Assembly (NCBI GenBank): GCA_964539665.1
Contig: CAZIKB010000024.1
Span: 1 to 62,424 of the forward strand
Length of the DNA: 62,424 nt
Origin: CAZIKB01 sp964539665
GTDB lineage: Bacteria > Zhuqueibacterota > Zhuqueibacteria > Oceanimicrobiales > Oceanimicrobiaceae
Direction of reading: 5' to 3'
The position numbers were made by a program, and so were the translations under genes. How positions within the stretch are numbered: position 1 is the stretch's first letter; the number at the start of each line of letters is the position of its first letter. The notes under the pieces were generated by a model. That model had not been told where the DNA came from. It ran no database searches and saw nothing but the letters and a program-made list of their open reading frames with translations. Shown one piece after another: positions 25,904 through 35,457 of the stretch.

Positions 25904-27535
25904 TTGAATAATAGAAGAACAGCTTTTTTAATTATACTTTCGATAACGGCGATTATTGCGATTTTTCAATTCAGTTGTACAACTCAGCATTCATCCTCTT
26001 TCGATTTTAGCGATGATTCGCTGGCCAAAGGTGTTGTTTATCATGATAAAAATATAAACCAAATATTCGATTCCGGAGACAAACTTCTGTCCGGTATTCG
26101 CGTCTCAAACGGCCAGGATATAGTCCTCACAGACAGCAAAGGACGTTATGCCCTGCCTTATGACGAAGAGACTATCTTCTTTGTAATCAAACCCGAAGGT
26201 TGGCGCACCCTATTTGATGAGAACAATTTACCGCAGTTTTACTATATACACCAGCCAGACGGCTCGCCTGATTATAAGTATCCGGGTATCCAGCCGACCG
26301 AAGCCCTGCCTGATTCTATCAATTTTCCATTGTATAAACAACAGGAACCAAGCAAGTTTGAGGCAATTCTGTTTGGCGATACTCAAACAAGGAATCAACA
26401 GGAAATCGATTACATTGCCCATGACGTGGTTGAAGAACTTATTGGATATGATGCATCATTTGGGATCACCCTCGGCGATCTTGTTTATAATGACCTGACT
26501 TTTTTCAACAGCCTCACCAAAACCATTGGTCTGATAGGCATTCCCTGGTACAATGTTTCAGGCAACCATGATATAAATTTTGATTCACCCGATGATTTTC
26601 ATTCAAATGAAACCTTCAAAAGTGTGTTCGGACCACCTTATTATTCCTTTGATTATGGCAAGGTGCATTTTATAGTTCTGGACGATATTGAATGGACGGG
26701 AGACACACCCGAGAAAAAAGGCTCATACCGCGGCGGTCTGGACGAGAAACAAATGAACTTTATTCGCAATGACCTGGCACTGATTTCCGAAGAGCAAATG
26801 GTCGTCTTATTTATGCACATTCCGCTGACTAATGTTAATAACCGTCAGGACCTCTATCGACTTATTGAATCACGGCCATTTTCTTTATCCATATCCGGCC
26901 ACACTCACACTCAGGAGCACCGCTTCATTACACGCGAGGATGGCTGGCAAGGTCCGGAACCGCATCATCATTTTGTCAATGTCACTGTTTGTGGCAGTTG
27001 GTGGCAGGGCGCTCCGGATGAGCGCGGTATTCCACATGCTACGATGAGTGACGGCGCGCCAAATGGCTACTCCTTCGTCAGCTTCGACGGCCATAGTTAT
27101 GACATCGCCTACAAAGCGGCCGGTTATCCTGCCGACTACCAGATGAATATTTTCGCGCCGGAAGAAATTACTGTCAATGAGGCTGGATTGACTGAAATTG
27201 TAGTCAACGTCTTTGCCGGTTCAGAACGCTCCAGAGTTGAAATGCGGCTTGGAGATACCGGGGAATGGATTACTTTGACCCGGGTAACACGCCAGGATCC
27301 TTATTTTCTAAAAATGAAAGTTCTCGAACAAAGTCAAACCCCACCGCCAGGTCGCAAGCTGCCCATGGCGAATGATTCAGATCATATCTGGCAAGCCAGG
27401 CTGGCGCCAAATCCAGAACCGGGTACACACCTCCTCCATGTGCGCACAACCGATATGTTTGGTAAAACTTTCACAGACTTTCAGGTGATACGCATTTTAA
27501 AAGAACCCATCATGGAGTCAACAAGCTCAAACTAA
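25904..27535 (+). CDS. Calcineurin-like metallophosphoesterase lipoprotein (MetallophosN-Metallophos-MetallophosC)
   Basis: 543 aa. The signal ends at QFSC (cysteine ~25). The N-terminal Ig-like domain (~40-140) has KGVVYHDKNINQIFDSGDK. The catalytic domain (~150-400) carries the whole motif set: FGDTQTR, LGDLVYND, SGNHDINF, LFMHIP and SGHTHTQEH, so it should be active. A C-terminal beta domain (~415-530) ends the protein. It probably hydrolyses phosphate esters at the cell surface. The start is TTG at 25904 after GAGGT. Confidence 0.88.
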   Translation: MNNRRTAFLIILSITAIIAIFQFSCTTQHSSSFDFSDDSLAKGVVYHDKNINQIFDSGDKLLSGIRVSNGQDIVLTDSKGRYALPYDEETIFFVIKPEGWRTLFDENNLPQFYYIHQPDGSPDYKYPGIQPTEALPDSINFPLYKQQEPSKFEAILFGDTQTRNQQEIDYIAHDVVEELIGYDASFGITLGDLVYNDLTFFNSLTKTIGLIGIPWYNVSGNHDINFDSPDDFHSNETFKSVFGPPYYSFDYGKVHFIVLDDIEWTGDTPEKKGSYRGGLDEKQMNFIRNDLALISEEQMVVLFMHIPLTNVNNRQDLYRLIESRPFSLSISGHTHTQEHRFITREDGWQGPEPHHHFVNVTVCGSWWQGAPDERGIPHATMSDGAPNGYSFVSFDGHSYDIAYKAAGYPADYQMNIFAPEEITVNEAGLTEIVVNVFAGSERSRVEMRLGDTGEWITLTRVTRQDPYFLKMKVLEQSQTPPPGRKLPMANDSDHIWQARLAPNPEPGTHLLHVRTTDMFGKTFTDFQVIRILKEPIMESTSSN

Positions 27536-27616
27536 AAAAGCTGTGACATAGGTACCTTGAATGAATAAGTATCTGAAATTGATGACCGGCGTGAAATCCT
27601 GCACCGTGGCAGCTAT

Positions 27617-27745
27617 TCACGCCAGATTACAGCGGGCCACGCCCCGTTCCATGTTGCGGCTGCCAACTACGATACTACCTAAATTGGCTTCACGAGCTAG
27701 CAACTCCAGAACAACGCTGCCTGAATCCCCCGGACCGATGAGCAT
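27617..27745 (-). pseudogene. Rossmann/saccharopine dehydrogenase-like N-terminal fragment
   Basis: On the minus strand just after the M28 gene, 42 codons read MLIGPGDSGSVVLELLAREA, then GSIVVGSRNMERGVARC and a stop. This is the beta-alpha-beta start of an NAD(P)-binding enzyme of the saccharopine dehydrogenase type; members run to 350 aa or more. The open frame reaches back to the M28 stop at 27767, so the ancestral gene may have been next in that operon. Nothing recognisable follows in any frame. Confidence 0.55.
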
Positions 27746-27766
27746 AATTTTTGGTTTGATAGTAAT

Positions 27767-29884
27767 CTACTTCCACTTCATCACACCAACTTTGACCAGA
27801 TCATCGAGATAATGTGAAACTACCTTTAAATCAACAGGATCGAATTCAGCGCTTAAAGCGTTTCGAATATCAGTCACAGTTTTCTCGCCATCAATGAAAT
27901 TGACCAGTTCGAATCTTACCGTGCCACTGAGCCTGAATTCTGATTTGGCGTACCAGGCCTTTTCCTCTTCTGAAAGTTTACTTTCGGGCAGGTCAAAATC
28001 CAAAGGTCCCCTGGTTGTGCGTACGGGAATTCGCTTATCTGGTTTATCATTAAGTACAGGTGGTGTTTTTGCAGCCGCACCTTGAGAGTTCGCTGCATCA
28101 TGAAGAAGCATGGTGTAATACTGATGTTGGCGATGTAGTTCCTGCTGCATCTTGTTCACATTAGTCTTCACAGATGTGTGATTGTTAAAATCCAGGATAG
28201 AACCAATCGTTGCCGATTCCCGCTGCAGTGCATGGTCAAGAATGTTTTGCCCTTCAGACCAGGCGGTTGCAACTGTGCCGTTTGTTGCTTTTTCTAATTG
28301 AGCTGTCGCTCTGCGGAGTGCATCTCCCAAACGTCCTGCGGAATTTGCTGATGTTAGATAAGTCAAATCCAGGGCTTCATCGGGATCGAGACTGGCCAGA
28401 TACAGCATGGCTGCTGCAGCGATGATTTCACTCCGTTCCAACTCCACAGGATCGACTTTATCGGGCGTGTCTTCGGAAGTATGATGCGTGTAATCGCCGT
28501 GCCCAATCATGATGCCAGAAATTTTGCGGTCTATGAACATCATGTGGTCGCTGCCGCCGCTATAAGGTGTGATGCGATAATTAAACGCCGACAAACTACC
28601 GCGCGGCGTCCGAACATTCATTTTGTCAACCATCTGTGTCATGTTCTCGATCACATCATTTACAACCGAAGGCATGGAGTCCGGTGTGCGAGTGAGACTC
28701 ATTTTTGTATGAATCAGCTCCAGATGTTCGCCAACCATGTCCATATTTATACTGGCTAGGAATTTGCCGCCAAGGGCCGGGCCAACCATTTCCGGGTGCT
28801 TATCGATATAAGCCATGGTGCCGTTCCATTCCGGCACCCAGATGAACCGCATGGAACGTTTTGGTTGCGGCAGCCTGCCGCTGTCAATTAGATTCTTAAG
28901 GCTTTGGGCGATGTCTAATAGTGCCGCAGAGCCGCTGCCGTTATCGTTTGCCGATTCCTTCGGGTGATCCAGGTGCGCGGAAAAAACCAGCTCTTCATCG
29001 GGAAATTCAGAGCCGCGAATATGGGCGACTGGAATATCCATGAAATAGGATTCCAGGCCGATTCCTGCTACTTTGCCGTGCATGACTACCTTTTTGCCGG
29101 ATTCCAAAAGCTGTTTGAGTTTCTCGCCCTGACGATTACTGAGATTGAAACCGAACGTCACGCCATCCAATTCGTCAGGCAATGGCCACATGCCGGTGTA
29201 AGCCAGCATGTCCGGGTATTCACTTGCCCGATCATCATCGAGATAGCAGACCACCGCTTTAGCGCCGTATTTGAGCACAGCCAGACGATGCACTGAGCCG
29301 CCATATCCAGTCGCCAGCACAAATTTACCTCTGACATTTTTGCCAGAATAGTCAGAATCGCTGGCGCCGCTGCCCACCCAAACTAACTCAGCCGTAGCCT
29401 CACCCGGATTGGAATAGGTGACAAGACTCATCGCCACCTCCGGATACCCAACTATTCGCTCATCATAAGGCTCCAGCATACGCAGCTCAGCCGATTCAAT
29501 ATCCCAGCCAGAAGGCGACTGCCAGGTTTGATAGTGAACTTTTCCATCTGATTTGAACGATTCAATGTAGGCGTCCTTTTCAGAAAACCCCGTTTGTCGC
29601 AACTGTTCCAAAACATATTGCGCAGCATCTCTGTAACCGCGCGATCCCTGAATGCGGTGATGTCGGGAAATCTGGATGACGTGATCTTTAGCCAGCTCTC
29701 CGCTCAGGGCTTCATGCAACAGATCGCGGGTTTTCGAATTAAGCAGGTCTTTTTGATATTGGGCAAATGAAATGGTTGCGTAAAAAACAAATAAAAAAAT
29801 GGTTAGACTGCTTATAACAAGAACACGAGTTAAAATGAATTGCGCTATTTGAATAAATATCTTGGAATGAAATTTTAATTGCAT
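27767..29884 (-). CDS. M28 family zinc aminopeptidase with C-terminal PqqD-like domain
   Basis: 705 aa from ATG 29884, which has AGGAGG five bases before it; an upstream in-frame ATG at 29929 lacks this. A membrane/signal segment (~18-40) precedes a PA-like insert (~150-250) and the peptidase core: FSAHLDHP, ANDNGSGSAAL, VPEWNGT, INMDMVGE and YTHHTSEDTPD supply the two-zinc site. The last ~60 residues (FELVNFIDGEKTVTDIRNAL onward) form a PqqD-like/winged-helix-like domain. Exported. Confidence 0.85.
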   Translation of the reverse strand: MQLKFHSKIFIQIAQFILTRVLVISSLTIFLFVFYATISFAQYQKDLLNSKTRDLLHEALSGELAKDHVIQISRHHRIQGSRGYRDAAQYVLEQLRQTGFSEKDAYIESFKSDGKVHYQTWQSPSGWDIESAELRMLEPYDERIVGYPEVAMSLVTYSNPGEATAELVWVGSGASDSDYSGKNVRGKFVLATGYGGSVHRLAVLKYGAKAVVCYLDDDRASEYPDMLAYTGMWPLPDELDGVTFGFNLSNRQGEKLKQLLESGKKVVMHGKVAGIGLESYFMDIPVAHIRGSEFPDEELVFSAHLDHPKESANDNGSGSAALLDIAQSLKNLIDSGRLPQPKRSMRFIWVPEWNGTMAYIDKHPEMVGPALGGKFLASINMDMVGEHLELIHTKMSLTRTPDSMPSVVNDVIENMTQMVDKMNVRTPRGSLSAFNYRITPYSGGSDHMMFIDRKISGIMIGHGDYTHHTSEDTPDKVDPVELERSEIIAAAAMLYLASLDPDEALDLTYLTSANSAGRLGDALRRATAQLEKATNGTVATAWSEGQNILDHALQRESATIGSILDFNNHTSVKTNVNKMQQELHRQHQYYTMLLHDAANSQGAAAKTPPVLNDKPDKRIPVRTTRGPLDFDLPESKLSEEEKAWYAKSEFRLSGTVRFELVNFIDGEKTVTDIRNALSAEFDPVDLKVVSHYLDDLVKVGVMKWK

Positions 29885-29983
29885 AAGAGCCTCCTGTTTG
29901 TATTCATAACTTTCCATATATTCAATCATATCATTTAAATTGTACCGAACAGACTTCCTCAGTTTAATATATCAGGAATACCT

Positions 29984-31105
29984 TTACTCGTAAAACTGTT
30001 TTTCCTGAATCAGTTCAATCAACATTTTTCCGATATACGTATTGTCATGAATGCCGCCAAAAAGATGGGCCATCGGACCCCTGGCGAAAATCGGTACCAT
30101 CGATCCCGTGTGGTCATTCGTAGTAAATCTAGGTTCGGTAATCACTTTGTTTTCAATCGATCCATCATTCAAAGCATACCCGCCTGTTTCATGATCTGCC
30201 ACGACAAGCACGAGTGTGTTAGTATTCCTACTCGCGAAGGATAGGCCCGCACCCACCGCTTCATCAAAATCGATCATTTCTTTTATTAAAGGATCACTTT
30301 CATTGTCTTCTCCAGCAAAATCGATCTGTGATCCCTCGACCATCAAGAAAAATCCCGTAGGATTAGCCGACAGTATATCCAGTGCCTTCTGAGTCATCTC
30401 GGTTAATGAGACGATCCTTTGATCTGCAGGCGGGAGATGACTCACCGCGAATAATCCGACCGCCGCCTGGGGAGTCCCCATCGTATCAAAATCATTTCGA
30501 TTCAAAGCAATATAATAACTCTTTTTCAATTTCTCCATTAAATTTTTCTCATCATTCCTTCGACTCTGTTCATTGGAATCCGGGAGAAAGTATGCCAATC
30601 CGCCACCGAAAAGAACCTCGGCTCCAGACTGAATTAAATCTTCAGCGATCTCACTCTGGAAGCCCCGATCTCTGGCATGTGAAGCAAATGCAGCCGGGGT
30701 GGCATGAGTAATTCGGCTGGTAACTACAAGCCCTGTGGACTTGCCTTTCTCCTCGGCATATTCGAGTACAGTTTTCATCGGGAAACCCGAGGCCGTCATG
30801 GAAATACCGTAGTAATATGTCTTATTTCCCGTGGCCAGTGCAGTAGCCGCAGCTCCGGAATCGGTGACAAAACGATCCTCACAGTGGGTCGTTAATAGCC
30901 CTGCCACCTTAAACTCCTCGAGGTTCAATTTACCCTTCACCGTCCTGGCGGCCGTGATATGCGTTACTCCCATGCCATCCCCGATAAAGAGTATCACATT
31001 CTTCGGAATCGATGGAACGTTTGATCGCCAGCATGAGAAACCCATGAGTAAAACAAAGAGGCTCATAATTGGAATCTGCTTCACAATTTTTTGTGTTTTG
31101 TACAT
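29984..31105 (-). CDS. Alkaline phosphatase (PhoA superfamily) lipoprotein
   Basis: 373 aa from ATG 31105 with GAAGGAAG upstream; a longer frame to 31258 has no signal and is rejected. The lipobox is LLMGFSC. Metal and nucleophile motifs are NVILFIGDGMG, VTDSGAAATALATG (nucleophile Ser), QIDFAGEDNESD, VADHETGGYAL and the DHTGSMVPIFARGP histidine. All core ligands of the family are visible, and the length is close to the bacterial PhoA type. It would release phosphate from esters in the periplasm or at the surface. It lies on the same strand as the M28 gene, ~100 nt upstream of it. Confidence 0.9.
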   Translation of the reverse strand: MYKTQKIVKQIPIMSLFVLLMGFSCWRSNVPSIPKNVILFIGDGMGVTHITAARTVKGKLNLEEFKVAGLLTTHCEDRFVTDSGAAATALATGNKTYYYGISMTASGFPMKTVLEYAEEKGKSTGLVVTSRITHATPAAFASHARDRGFQSEIAEDLIQSGAEVLFGGGLAYFLPDSNEQSRRNDEKNLMEKLKKSYYIALNRNDFDTMGTPQAAVGLFAVSHLPPADQRIVSLTEMTQKALDILSANPTGFFLMVEGSQIDFAGEDNESDPLIKEMIDFDEAVGAGLSFASRNTNTLVLVVADHETGGYALNDGSIENKVITEPRFTTNDHTGSMVPIFARGPMAHLFGGIHDNTYIGKMLIELIQEKQFYE

Positions 31106-31297
31106 GATCTTCCTTCTCAAGTTTATGGTATAACAACATGTTTCATGCGCCAAGGAATTCGAGCACCTACGAGATTTCGATGAGGTAAACTCCTGCAAAC
31201 CTCCGAAACTCAGCCAAATTGAGCTGCCCTTGGTCGTGTGGAAACACAAGTTAGGCATAATTTAGATGACTACTTAGCTACCAATGGCTTTCTCCGT

Positions 31298-31531
31298 TTA
31301 ATTTTCCAATATTTCCAAAACAGATCGCTTACCTTGTTTTGCTGCGGCTGCTCTCAGAAGGATTCGGAGAGATCTGGCATTTTGTCCACGACGCCCAATC
31401 ACTTTTCCCATGTCCCCTTCGCCAACACGTAATTCGAAGACAACGGTTCTTTCGCCAGCGATTTCGTTAACTTGAACTTCGTCAGGCTTATCGACTAAGT
31501 GTTTAATTATAAATTCAATAAACTCTTTCAT
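31298..31531 (-). CDS. khpA: KH-domain RNA-binding protein KhpA
   Basis: 77 aa, one type II KH domain. The GxxG loop is IGRRGQNARSLRILLRAAAA; the start MKEFIEFIIKHLVDKPDEVQ is diagnostic of KhpA, which works with KhpB/Jag on RNAs for cell elongation and division. GGAG lies 7 bases before the ATG. Elsewhere khpA commonly sits between rpsP and rimM; here neither is present. Confidence 0.92.
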   Translation of the reverse strand: MKEFIEFIIKHLVDKPDEVQVNEIAGERTVVFELRVGEGDMGKVIGRRGQNARSLRILLRAAAAKQGKRSVLEILEN

Positions 31532-31655
31532 TGACGATCTCCAATAATTTTCTGCAATTTAACCGATTCCTTTCTTAGAGCGGTTTGATAGAGAAAGCGC
31601 TATCAAATAACCAACCACACAAATTAAGCGATAGCGATTAGCCATACTTTGGCTC

Positions 31656-32513
31656 TTAACCTAAATATTTTTTCAATGGTTCTGACCGCCTGTGATGGCG
31701 TATACGCCGCAAGACCTTGTCTTTAATTTGCCGTATTCGCTCACGGGTCAATTTAAAATATTCACCAATCTCTTCGAGAGTTAAAGATCGCTCACCAACC
31801 AAACCAAAGGACAATCGAATAATCTCAGCTTCGCGAGGTTTTAAGGTAACTAAAATTTTTTGGATTTCCTCCTTCAAAGATTCTTGCATTAAGAAATCGT
31901 CAGGAGAAGCATCCCGTTCATTTTCCAATACATCTAATAAACTGCCTCCGCCTTCTTGCTTTAGCGGCCCCTCCAGAGATAGATGTTGTGCAGACGTTTT
32001 TAAAATGTCGCCCACTTCATAATCCGTCATCTCCAGACAATCGGCAACTTCATGCAGGCTGGCTTCCCTCCCATGTTGCCCTTGCAAATTCTCAAGCACT
32101 TTACCGACTTTATGAATGGCGTCCACACGATTCATTGGCAAACGTACCATACGGGTCTGCTCTGCAAGAGCCTGTAACATAGACTGCCTGATCCACCAAA
32201 CCGCATAAGAAATAAATTTAAATCCACGCGTTTCATCAAATCTTTGCGCTGCTGTCATTAATCCTAAATTCCCCTCGCTAATCAAATCTTCTAACGGCAG
32301 ACCACGACCTTGATACTGTTTGGCTATACTGATGACAAAGCGCAAGTTTGCTTTAACCAATTTATCCAATGCAAAGAATTCACCTTTTCGAACTCTACGA
32401 GTCAATTCAATTTCCTCTGCGGGCGGAAGTGGAGTAAATACACCAATTTCTTCTAAATATTTCTCAATGGGACTCTGTTGCCGAATACCCGATTTAAATT
32501 GTTCTTTTCTCAT
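31656..32513 (-). CDS. rpoD: Primary-type sigma-70 factor, short FCB form
   Basis: 285 aa. Region 1.2 (SPIEKYLEEIG), 2.1-2.4 (KLVKANLRFVISIAKQYQGR through YAVWWIRQSMLQALAEQTRM), 3 and 4.2 (SLTLEEIGEYFKLTRERIRQ) are complete. Region 1.1 and the non-conserved insert are absent, as in the ~287-aa RpoD of Bacteroidota. It could instead be a group 2 factor of a genome with another rpoD. It lies upstream of khpA on the same strand. Confidence 0.85.
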   Translation of the reverse strand: MRKEQFKSGIRQQSPIEKYLEEIGVFTPLPPAEEIELTRRVRKGEFFALDKLVKANLRFVISIAKQYQGRGLPLEDLISEGNLGLMTAAQRFDETRGFKFISYAVWWIRQSMLQALAEQTRMVRLPMNRVDAIHKVGKVLENLQGQHGREASLHEVADCLEMTDYEVGDILKTSAQHLSLEGPLKQEGGGSLLDVLENERDASPDDFLMQESLKEEIQKILVTLKPREAEIIRLSFGLVGERSLTLEEIGEYFKLTRERIRQIKDKVLRRIRHHRRSEPLKKYLG

Positions 32514-32591
32514 GTAAGCTCAATATTTATATATTTTCTCCCTCATCCAGAGACTGATCTGGATTATGCCGCCAACCTAGTATAAATGATT

Positions 32592-35228
32592 TTAAGTTTT
32601 TCTTGCACTTCTTTTTCTTTTATTCGAAAGTTCTATTCTATAGTTATCCATTTCTGTAATATCTTTTTCAATTTCTTCAAGAGATGGTGGCGGTTCATTT
32701 AAATCTGCTGCCTTATCATGACCCCAAAATATAGCTGAACACTTTTCCCAACCATTAAGAACAAATTCAATGTCAGTTTTTTCAATATCTGAAAGTAATT
32801 TTATTCGTGTTGGTTGAACATCTCTACCAAATCTATGAACGACGCCATTCAACAAAAGCTCTTCAATCAATCTTTCCCATGTTTCTCTAAGTTTACCATA
32901 AAATACTCTAACTTTTTCAAAGTATTCTGTCTCAGTTAGTTTAGACTGATTATTACGTAAACTTTGTAATTCATTTTTTAGAATTCCGATCCTTACTTTG
33001 ACATTGAGTGCATACCAAGGAGGATTTTCGGAACAAATACCTGGTATATTGAAAGACCTTTCGATAGATCTGCTTAAATATTTACACCCAATATTCTCAC
33101 ACTCTTCAATAAGCAATAGAACGAATGCTAAGTCATGTGTGAATATAATTACCTGTCTTTCTAATCCTTCATTTGCAAGACGTCTCGCTATAGTTGTTCG
33201 AAATTTATGATCAAGTGAGTTTACAGGATCATCAAAAACAATAGGATTATTTTGATTAGAAACTTTTAATTCAGCTAAAAAACCTGCAATTGCAATTACT
33301 TTTTGTTCACCTTCACTTAAGATTTGAGAAAGAGAATATCCACTTTCGAAATTAACACCGTTAAGTAATAGTTGATGTTCTGTAGCTCCATAATCACCAG
33401 TGATTTTTATTGAAATTGGAATTCTGTTTCCACCTAATAATTGAAGTTCATTCGATAGTGAAGTGACTAATTGGGGAGAAAGAGAAGCGGCGACTACATC
33501 TCTACCTTTTATAGTAATATTACGTGTGTTTAGGTTTGCTAAACATTTGTCATATTTAATGGAGATACTAGAGCGATTTACATACTCTTTTATACTATTT
33601 AAATGTGAATAAACTAATTTTCTTGTCTCTAATTCTTTTTTCTGCTCTGTTAGTAATGCATGTTCTTCAGGCTTGGCATTTTTAATACATTTGTCAATTT
33701 TATCTTTTAGAATATCATCTATCGTTTTTAGTTCTCTCTTTGGACAGGGAGGAAGTGATGGAATTACGAAAGAACGAAGTTCATCAATTGATTTTAAAAA
33801 TTGTTCCTTTCTATATTCAAGAGATTTTGAATATTCCCAAAGTAGACTAAATATTTCATTTTTAAATGTCTGAAAATCCTGAACTCTTTCTTTAAATATT
33901 TCTTCTTCAATAAAATTTACGGTATCGACTTCCTCTCTTAAATTCTCCAAGTTTCTCTTTTTATTTTCGTATTCTTGATTAGTCTTGGCTTCCATAAATG
34001 ACTTAAAACGCTTAAATCTTTCCTTAGCATCTTCATCCAAAGGTTGCATGCATAAAACACAGCGCGAATCTTCTAATATATGGGGAAACTCATTTTGAGG
34101 GTACGCAAATTGCAATGAATAATCTTTTGCTGCTTTATAAAGTATTTGCCAGGAGCTTGTTCCAGCACCTGACAAAGGTTCATGGGCTAGTGATGTTTTG
34201 GATACTTCTTGTAGGGCATTTTCTGCTTCTTCTAAATCATTTATTTTGTTAATAAGCTCTCTATATTTAATATCACCAAGTTTCTTTCTTCGATCAAGAA
34301 AATATTGGCCAATATTTTTTATTTTCTCTCTTTGCTTTTTGTACTTTTCAGCTTCAAGGAAAGGATCATTTACCTCGATGCTGGCAACATTCTTTGTTTT
34401 TTTTTCTAGGAGCACCTCATCTTTTTCACTCCAATAAATATTTTTTTCAATATCTTTAATATCCGTTTGTGGATTTATTAAATTAATAAATTTTCCAATT
34501 TTAGTTGAATTATTTAGTCCTTCAATTTGTGGCCATTCAGGTTTTGGTTTCTCAATTTCAAGTTGTGTTTTTAGCTTTTTGACAATAGTTGCTAATTCTT
34601 CAAAAACATGTGTACCATATGGTTTATAATATGCTTTATTTTTCTTATCGACAATTACCCTTGCACACTTAGAATCAAATACATTAATAGAGGAAAGGAT
34701 ATTGCTTTCCTCGATCCCATCGTACCATTTTATTTCCTGTTCATCATAATCATCTTGTATTTTTATTTTAAATAATGCAGAAGCAGTTGCAGATACTCTA
34801 TGCTCAAATACATTTGGAAGAATTGTTTCTGAAGTATCCCTTGCTCTACAAGCTTTTTTTAATACCCGAGCATAACCTGATTTCCCTACACCATTATCTC
34901 CATAAATAATTGTTATTCCTTCTGGTTGATATTTTATAATTGAATTTTGTGGGATTGCATTTATACCGTCTAAACAAACCATCTCGTTTAATGATATTTT
35001 GGGAACATCTGAACTAGCACCTGCAAATTCGCTCCGAGATAGAGGTTTGAAATTAGAAATGACTTCTGAGGCTGAAAGCCCACACTCTATCTTCAACATC
35101 AATAGAATTTCTTCTTCATCCTTTTTATCAAGGGATGATTTTAAAAGTAAACGACGCACGGCTTCTGCTTGCCAATGAGGCAGTTGCTTGCTCCAATCAA
35201 TAATCTGATCTACAGCTGAATTACTCAT
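32592..35228 (-). CDS. RloC/PrrC-like AAA ATPase, putative anticodon nuclease
   Basis: 878 aa, low-GC against its neighbours. Walker A is GDNGVGKSGYARVLK (~105-120) and the ABC-type Walker B is NPIVFDDPVNSLDHKF (~660). Two long charged coiled-coil stretches flank a CVLC (SRCVLCMQPLDED, ~388) of zinc-hook type, the mark that separates RloC from PrrC. The C-terminus has R781-x3-E785 and a later H837 (LRETWERLIEEL...FWGHDK), matching the R-E-H order of the PrrC/RloC tRNA nuclease site. Such proteins cut tRNA when phage attack or DNA damage is sensed. The nuclease call is an inference from spacing; the SMC-like ATPase call is firm. Confidence 0.65.
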   Translation of the reverse strand: MSNSAVDQIIDWSKQLPHWQAEAVRRLLLKSSLDKKDEEEILLMLKIECGLSASEVISNFKPLSRSEFAGASSDVPKISLNEMVCLDGINAIPQNSIIKYQPEGITIIYGDNGVGKSGYARVLKKACRARDTSETILPNVFEHRVSATASALFKIKIQDDYDEQEIKWYDGIEESNILSSINVFDSKCARVIVDKKNKAYYKPYGTHVFEELATIVKKLKTQLEIEKPKPEWPQIEGLNNSTKIGKFINLINPQTDIKDIEKNIYWSEKDEVLLEKKTKNVASIEVNDPFLEAEKYKKQREKIKNIGQYFLDRRKKLGDIKYRELINKINDLEEAENALQEVSKTSLAHEPLSGAGTSSWQILYKAAKDYSLQFAYPQNEFPHILEDSRCVLCMQPLDEDAKERFKRFKSFMEAKTNQEYENKKRNLENLREEVDTVNFIEEEIFKERVQDFQTFKNEIFSLLWEYSKSLEYRKEQFLKSIDELRSFVIPSLPPCPKRELKTIDDILKDKIDKCIKNAKPEEHALLTEQKKELETRKLVYSHLNSIKEYVNRSSISIKYDKCLANLNTRNITIKGRDVVAASLSPQLVTSLSNELQLLGGNRIPISIKITGDYGATEHQLLLNGVNFESGYSLSQILSEGEQKVIAIAGFLAELKVSNQNNPIVFDDPVNSLDHKFRTTIARRLANEGLERQVIIFTHDLAFVLLLIEECENIGCKYLSRSIERSFNIPGICSENPPWYALNVKVRIGILKNELQSLRNNQSKLTETEYFEKVRVFYGKLRETWERLIEELLLNGVVHRFGRDVQPTRIKLLSDIEKTDIEFVLNGWEKCSAIFWGHDKAADLNEPPPSLEEIEKDITEMDNYRIELSNKRKRSARKT

Positions 35229-35457
35229 TATAGTTAATCCAGATCAATATTAAGTCGAATATATTAAAAGAATATTTATTGTTTTGACCATTTATTATTA
35301 TGAACGGCATAACGGCTAGCAATAATCCGCTGCCTTATTACTTTTTCTAAGGTCTAATTTTCAAAATAACCTTCATTGAAACCGCTAAATTCTAAAAGCC
35401 AACAACTGTAAGGCAGTCGGCTTGATTGAATTGTTTGCAGTTGATTAGCCTATATGT

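Noticed and set aside
27561..27812. 83-codon plus-strand frame
   Set aside because: It is the antisense of the dehydrogenase fragment and of the M28 gene end.
31106..31258. N-terminal extension of the alkaline phosphatase
   Set aside because: The 51 extra residues precede a perfect lipoprotein signal with its own ribosome binding site at 31105.
31596..31636. Inverted repeat AGCGCTATC...GATAGCG as terminator of the sigma factor gene
   Set aside because: The loop is ~25 nt and no T-run follows on the minus strand; too weak to list.
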